A DNA stretch of 9,006 nt from contig JAISEZ010000265.1 in assembly GCA_031263835.1 (NCBI GenBank), positions 1 through 9,006 on the forward strand. Reading direction: 5' to 3'. Position 1 is the stretch's first letter, and the number at the start of each line of letters is the position of its first letter. Positions 6,397 through 9,006 of this stretch are shown in pieces. The DNA comes from Tannerella sp. (lineage in GTDB: Bacteria > Bacteroidota > Bacteroidia > Bacteroidales > Tannerellaceae). A model generated the notes under the pieces. The model searched no databases and was not told where the DNA came from. It saw only the letters and a list, made by a program, of their open reading frames with translations. A program made the position numbers and the translations under genes.

Positions 6397-7299
6397 ATAA
6401 TTTTTGAAAATCTGAGCAAGTCGTACGGGAGCGTGGCTGCGCTGCGTGGTGTGAGCGGCGAGGTGGGGCGGGGCGAACTGTTTGGCCTCATCGGGCCGGA
6501 CGGGGCGGGCAAGACGACACTGCTGCGTATCCTGTCCACGCTGATTGTGGCCGACGGCGGACGGGCGACGGTGGACGGGGCGGACGTCGTGCGCGACTGC
6601 CGGACGGTGCGCAACCGCATCGGATACATGCCCGGACGTTTCTCGCTCTATCCCGACCTGACGGTGGAGGAAAATCTGACGTTTTTCGCCTCCGTCTTCG
6701 GCACGACTCTCCGCGAAAACTATCATCTGATTGAGGACATTTACCGCCACATCGAGCCTTTCCGCCACCGTCGCGCGGGCAAACTATCCGGCGGGATGAA
6801 GCAGAAGCTGGCGCTCTCGTGCGCGCTCATCCACCGCCCGTCGGTACTGCTGCTCGACGAGCCGACGACGGGCGTCGACCCCGTTTCGCGCCGCGAGTTC
6901 TGGGAGATGCTCGGACGCCTCAAGGGGCAGGGCATCACCATCCTCGTCTCGACGCCCTACATGGACGAGGCCACGCGCTGCGACCGTATCGCCCTCGTGC
7001 GCGACGGCAGTTTCCTGACGGTCGACACGCCGTCGCGACTGGTCAGCCGTTTTCGCCACACGCTCTGGGCCGTCTCGGGCGAGCGGATGGCGAAGCTGCT
7101 GGCCGACCTGCGGCAGTGCCCCGGCGTGCTGACCTGCTTCGCCTTCGGCAGCACGCACCACGTCACCGTCGACCCCGACCTGCTGACTGTCGACGCTCTC
7201 CGCCGCCAGCTCACGGCGCGGGGACATGCCGGCGTCGATATCCGGCCGGTCGAGGCTTCCGTCGAAGACTGCTTTCTTGAATTGAGAATGGAGAATTGA
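6394..7299 (+). CDS. ABC transporter ATP-binding protein (YbhF N-half type)
   Basis: The protein has 301 residues from the ATG at 6394; an in-frame TTG at 6388 is unlikely to be the start. Motifs: Walker A GPDGAGKTT (34-42), signature LSGGM (131-135), Walker B VLLLDE (151-156) with its catalytic Glu, and D-loop region TTGVDP. The Q-loop position reads YMPGRFSLY with Gly in place of Gln, and the H-loop reads STPYMDEA with Pro188 in place of His. Both replacements should cripple hydrolysis in its own Walker site while its intact signature serves the partner. This matches the N-terminal half of E. coli YbhF, and the gene at 7678 matches the C-terminal half. About 100 C-terminal residues form the usual extension of these ATPases. 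The last residues (LRMEN) and the TGA come from heptamer repeat. Confidence 0.93.
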   Translation: MIIFENLSKSYGSVAALRGVSGEVGRGELFGLIGPDGAGKTTLLRILSTLIVADGGRATVDGADVVRDCRTVRNRIGYMPGRFSLYPDLTVEENLTFFASVFGTTLRENYHLIEDIYRHIEPFRHRRAGKLSGGMKQKLALSCALIHRPSVLLLDEPTTGVDPVSRREFWEMLGRLKGQGITILVSTPYMDEATRCDRIALVRDGSFLTVDTPSRLVSRFRHTLWAVSGERMAKLLADLRQCPGVLTCFAFGSTHHVTVDPDLLTVDALRRQLTARGHAGVDIRPVEASVEDCFLELRMEN

Positions 7300-7311
7300 G
7301 AATGGAGAATT
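7284..7311. repeat. Heptamer tandem repeat, 4 units
   Basis: Units GAGAATG, GAGAATT, GAGAATG and GAGAATT are preceded by a partial GAATT. The TGA stop of the first ATPase gene (7297-7299) spans the junction of units 2 and 3, the same arrangement as in the adaptor gene. Confidence 0.85.
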
Positions 7312-7317
7312 TAAAAT

Positions 7318-7364
7318 GAGCAAATGTGAGAATATGAGAATGTGCAAATGCGGGATAGAAGACG
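7318..7364. repeat. Copy of the 6221-6330 spacer module
   Basis: It is homologous to the preceding intergenic gap (31/32 and 38/43 identity to its two parts). An ATG at 7316 opens a 38-codon frame to a TAA at 7430-7432 (MSKCENMRMCKCGIEDDG and on). The CGIED stretch is also readable in the other gap, in the 24-codon frame at 6285. I regard translation as unproven, since the similarity is explained by the DNA repeat. Confidence 0.65.
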
Positions 7365-7436
7365 ACGGGGTGTGGAGATTTGGGAACGGAGAATTTAAAT
7401 CGGGAGACTTTGAGATTTATGGAAATGGATAATCGA

Positions 7437-7657
7437 CTGTTTGGCCCTTCCGTACATGTACGGATGGATGAATCGAACCTGTTTGGGCCTTCCGTACATG
7501 TACGGATGGATGAATCGAACCTGTTTGGGCCTTCCGTACATGTACGGATGGATGAATCGAATCTGTTTGGGCCTTCCGTACATGTACGGATTCATGAATC
7601 CAGGTGTTTTTACCGAAACTGCAATTGCAGTTTTCATGAATCAGACTTTTTTTACCG
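7437..7657. repeat. 42-bp-period palindrome array between the ATPase genes
   Basis: Units start at 7437, 7479, 7521, 7563 and about 7605. The first four carry the perfect palindrome CCGTACATGTACGG (7450-7463, 7492-7505, 7534-7547, 7576-7589). The fifth carries AAACTGCAATTGCAGTTT (7616-7633). All five centres are exactly 42 bp apart (7456.5 to 7624.5). A side motif TTCATGAATC occurs at 7591-7600 and 7633-7642, also 42 bp apart; in units 1-3 the equivalent is ATGGATGAATC. A truncated sixth unit ends at TTTACCG. As RNA each palindrome folds into a 5- or 7-bp stem with a four-base loop. Because 42 is a multiple of 3, long frames stay open on both strands. An 80-codon frame from the ATG at 7419 repeats LFGPSVHVRMDESN, but I see no proof that it is translated. 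Confidence 0.95.
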
Positions 7658-7677
7658 GTAAATAACTGAGGAACGGG

Positions 7678-8412
7678 ATGGAAGAAGTAATTGAGGTAAG
7701 GGATTTGGTGAAGCGCTTCGGGGCGTTCACGGCGGTAGACCGTATTTCGTTCGGGGTGCGGAGGGGGGAGATATTCGGCTTCCTCGGGGCGAACGGTGCG
7801 GGGAAGACAACGGCGATGCGGATGCTGTGCGGACTGAGCCGGCCGACGTCGGGCAGCGGACGGGTGGCGGGCTGCGACATTGCGCTGCAGCCCGAAGCGG
7901 TGAAGCGGCATATCGGATACATGAGCCAGCGCTTTTCGCTCTACGAAGACCTGAAGGTGTGGGAAAATATCCGCCTTTTCGCCGGTATCTACGGAATGCG
8001 GAGCGACGAAATCGCCCGCCGGACCACGCTGCTGCTCGACCGCCTGGGATTTGCCGCCGAGCGGAATACGCCGGTCGGGTCGCTGCCGCAGGGCTGGAAG
8101 CAGAAACTGGCCTTCTCGGTCTCGGTCTTTCACGAGCCGGAAATTGTCTTTCTCGACGAGCCGACGGGGGGCGTCGACCCGGCCGTCCGGCGGCAGTTCT
8201 GGAACCTGATTTACGAGGCTTCCGAGCGGGGCATCACGACGTTCGTCACCACGCACTACATGGACGAGGCCGAATATTGCGACCGCGTATCCATCATGGT
8301 CGACGGCCGCATCAGCGCGCTCGATACGCCGGCCAGCCTCAAGAAGCGTTTCGGGACGGAGAGTATGGAGGAGGTTTTTTATCGGATTGCGAGGGGGAAT
8401 GGGGAGAATTGA
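7678..8412 (+). CDS. ABC transporter ATP-binding protein (YbhF C-half type)
   Basis: The protein has 244 residues, starting at an ATG preceded by GAGGA (7668-7672), a usable ribosome binding site. Motifs: Walker A GANGAGKTT (37-45), Q-loop Gln84 in YMSQRFSLY, Walker B IVFLDE (156-161) and H-loop His193 in TTHYMDEA. The signature is degenerate: LPQGW (136-140) in place of LSGGQ. This is the mirror image of the defects in the first ATPase, and the same division occurs between the halves of E. coli YbhF. The pair should form a heterodimer whose one competent site uses this subunit's Walker motifs and the other's signature. It would drive a membrane permease pair that is not seen in the window. 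It ends in GEN and a TGA within a heptamer array. Confidence 0.93.
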   Translation: MEEVIEVRDLVKRFGAFTAVDRISFGVRRGEIFGFLGANGAGKTTAMRMLCGLSRPTSGSGRVAGCDIALQPEAVKRHIGYMSQRFSLYEDLKVWENIRLFAGIYGMRSDEIARRTTLLLDRLGFAAERNTPVGSLPQGWKQKLAFSVSVFHEPEIVFLDEPTGGVDPAVRRQFWNLIYEASERGITTFVTTHYMDEAEYCDRVSIMVDGRISALDTPASLKKRFGTESMEEVFYRIARGNGEN

Positions 8413-8438
8413 GAGTGGAGAATGGAGAATGGAGAATG
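8404..8438. repeat. Heptamer tandem repeat, 5 units
   Basis: GAGAATT, GAGAGTG and then GAGAATG three times. The stop codon of the second ATPase gene (TGA, 8410-8412) is formed by unit 1 running into unit 2. This is the third gene in a row to stop in this way. Confidence 0.85.
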
Positions 8439-8461
8439 AAATGTTTTTGGTTTTAGGGGAT

Positions 8462-8527
8462 ATGAAAGAGAATGCGGTAAGGGGGAAGTCATACGCTTTT
8501 GCGTTGAAGAGGATAAATCGGGAGCAA
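8462..8527 (+). pseudogene. 5' remnant of a four-helix-bundle (S23-like) gene
   Basis: ATG at 8462 begins MKENAVRGKSYAFALKR, which looks like the conserved start of TIGR02436/S23 four-helix-bundle proteins, typically MKEN followed by KSxAFAxR. Those proteins are about 115-130 residues long. Here the resemblance fades after roughly 20 residues, where the minus-strand tandem array begins at 8539. The frame itself continues open through the array, but its sequence there is the antisense of the small genes. I read this as a gene truncated when the array formed or arrived. It is close enough behind the exporter to have been in its transcript. Confidence 0.45.
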
Positions 8528-8538
8528 TGCGAGCATTT

Positions 8539-8721
8539 CTATTTCATTATGGCTCGCATGTCGAACCAGCCTTCCAGCCCGTCGGGATGTTTTCTCATCC
8601 ATTCGCCGGCTTTCGATAATTTGCCGGGCTTGGCAAGCATGGCATGTCTGTACGCCCTTCTCTGCGCGTATTTTTCCGCGTCTCTCTGCGCCTTTCTGGC
8701 AGCTCTTTCTTCTTTTGTCAT
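8539..8721 (-). CDS. Small basic protein, tandem copy 1
   Basis: The product is 60 residues, starting MTKEERAARKAQRDAEKY and ending GLEGWFDMRAIMK. It has 16 Lys/Arg and 8 Asp/Glu. The first half is a strongly charged predicted helix, and the second half holds the only tryptophans (W41, W52) with a KHPDGLEGWFDM stretch. No signal peptide, membrane segment or cysteine is present. I do not recognise the family; a nucleic-acid- or ribosome-binding role would be a guess from charge only. The coding part differs from copy 2 in six codons, five of them synonymous and one Arg-to-Lys. The gene reads toward the exporter operon and converges on it. Confidence 0.68.
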   Translation of the reverse strand: MTKEERAARKAQRDAEKYAQRRAYRHAMLAKPGKLSKAGEWMRKHPDGLEGWFDMRAIMK

Positions 8722-8772
8722 AGTGATACTGTTTTATGATTTACAACGGCTCAGTCAAATAGCGCATACGCC

Positions 8773-8955
8773 CTATTTCATTATGGCCTTCATGTCGAAC
8801 CAGCCTTCCAGCCCGTCGGGATGTTTTCTCATCCATTCGCCGGCTTTCGATAATTTGCCGGGTTTGGCGAGCATGGCATGTCTGTATGCCCTTCTCTGCG
8901 CGTATTTTTCCGCATCTCTCTGCGCCTTTCTGGCAGCTCTTTCTTCTTTGGTCAT
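8773..8955 (-). CDS. Small basic protein, tandem copy 2
   Basis: It is 60 residues and identical to copy 1 except Lys56 for Arg56 (ending DMKAIMK). The 51 bp before its ATG are nearly the same as those before copy 1. A TTTG/TTTC, a 19-bp gap and TAAAACAG upstream of each ATG give a weak promoter-like arrangement, so each copy could be expressed separately. It is the upstream member in the direction of transcription; the DNA at the window edge suggests a third copy beyond 9006. Function unknown. Confidence 0.68.
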   Translation of the reverse strand: MTKEERAARKAQRDAEKYAQRRAYRHAMLAKPGKLSKAGEWMRKHPDGLEGWFDMKAIMK

Positions 8956-9006
8956 AGTGATACTGTTTTATGATTTACAACGGCTCAATGAAATAGCGCA
9001 TACGCC

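Larger units (their letters stand above)
8539..9006. repeat. 234-bp tandem duplication, two units, probably continuing
   Basis: Bases 8539-8772 and 8773-9006 are identical at 224 of 234 positions. Each unit is one 60-codon minus-strand gene plus its 51-bp upstream region. The unit boundary coincides with the stop codon. The window ends exactly at the end of unit 2 with the same bases that precede unit 2, so further units are likely. Confidence 0.93.

Noticed and set aside
7437..7657. CRISPR array
   Set aside because: Units are contiguous 42-bp near-identical copies with no unique spacers, and no cas genes are present.

Overview
The window looks like a chromosomal segment of a fairly GC-rich member of the Bacteroidales. 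This rests on the TAnnTTTG-type -7 promoter boxes, weak Shine-Dalgarno sequences, the gene content (a U32 peptidase-family protein, a TIGR03915/DUF4130 protein, and a Bacteroidales-style TetR-TolC-HlyD-ABC-ABC export cluster) and AT-rich short tandem repeats between GC-rich genes. I cannot fix the genus from sequence alone.

Layout. Bases 2-85 are the 3' end of a plus-strand gene. Bases 86-923 form a convergent intergenic region. It holds a hairpin after that gene, one doubtful 66-codon ORF, an octamer repeat and a 213-bp element with 54-bp near-perfect inverted arms (685-897). Bases 924-3007 carry two minus-strand genes: a DUF4130/TIGR03915 putative DNA-metabolism protein and a U32-family protein related to the RNA hydroxylation factors TrhP/RlhA. 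A divergent promoter region (3008-3200) separates them from a plus-strand cluster: TetR regulator, TolC-type outer-membrane channel, lipoprotein HlyD-type adaptor, and two ABC ATPases that correspond to the two halves of E. coli YbhF. The cluster reads as a regulated tripartite exporter of the YbhGFSR type. The membrane permeases expected after the second ATPase are not in the window. The DNA after that ATPase holds a 5' scrap of a four-helix-bundle (S23/TIGR02436-like) gene and then, on the minus strand, two 96% identical 234-bp tandem units. Each unit encodes a 60-residue basic protein of unknown function, and the array probably continues past the window edge.

The most unusual content is non-coding. 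Gaps inside the exporter operon are filled with three kinds of repeat. Octamers are related to ATTCAATN or its complement (five loci). Heptamers are GAGAATG/GAGAATT (three loci), and they supply the stop codon and last residues of three successive genes. Between the two ATPase genes lies a 42-bp-period array of palindromes (7437-7657), in which the palindrome sequence switches from CCGTACATGTACGG to AAACTGCAATTGCAGTTT while the centre-to-centre spacing stays exactly 42 bp. The two ATPases also have complementary defects: the first lacks the H-loop histidine and Q-loop glutamine, and the second has a degenerate signature motif. This predicts an obligate heterodimer with one working ATP site.
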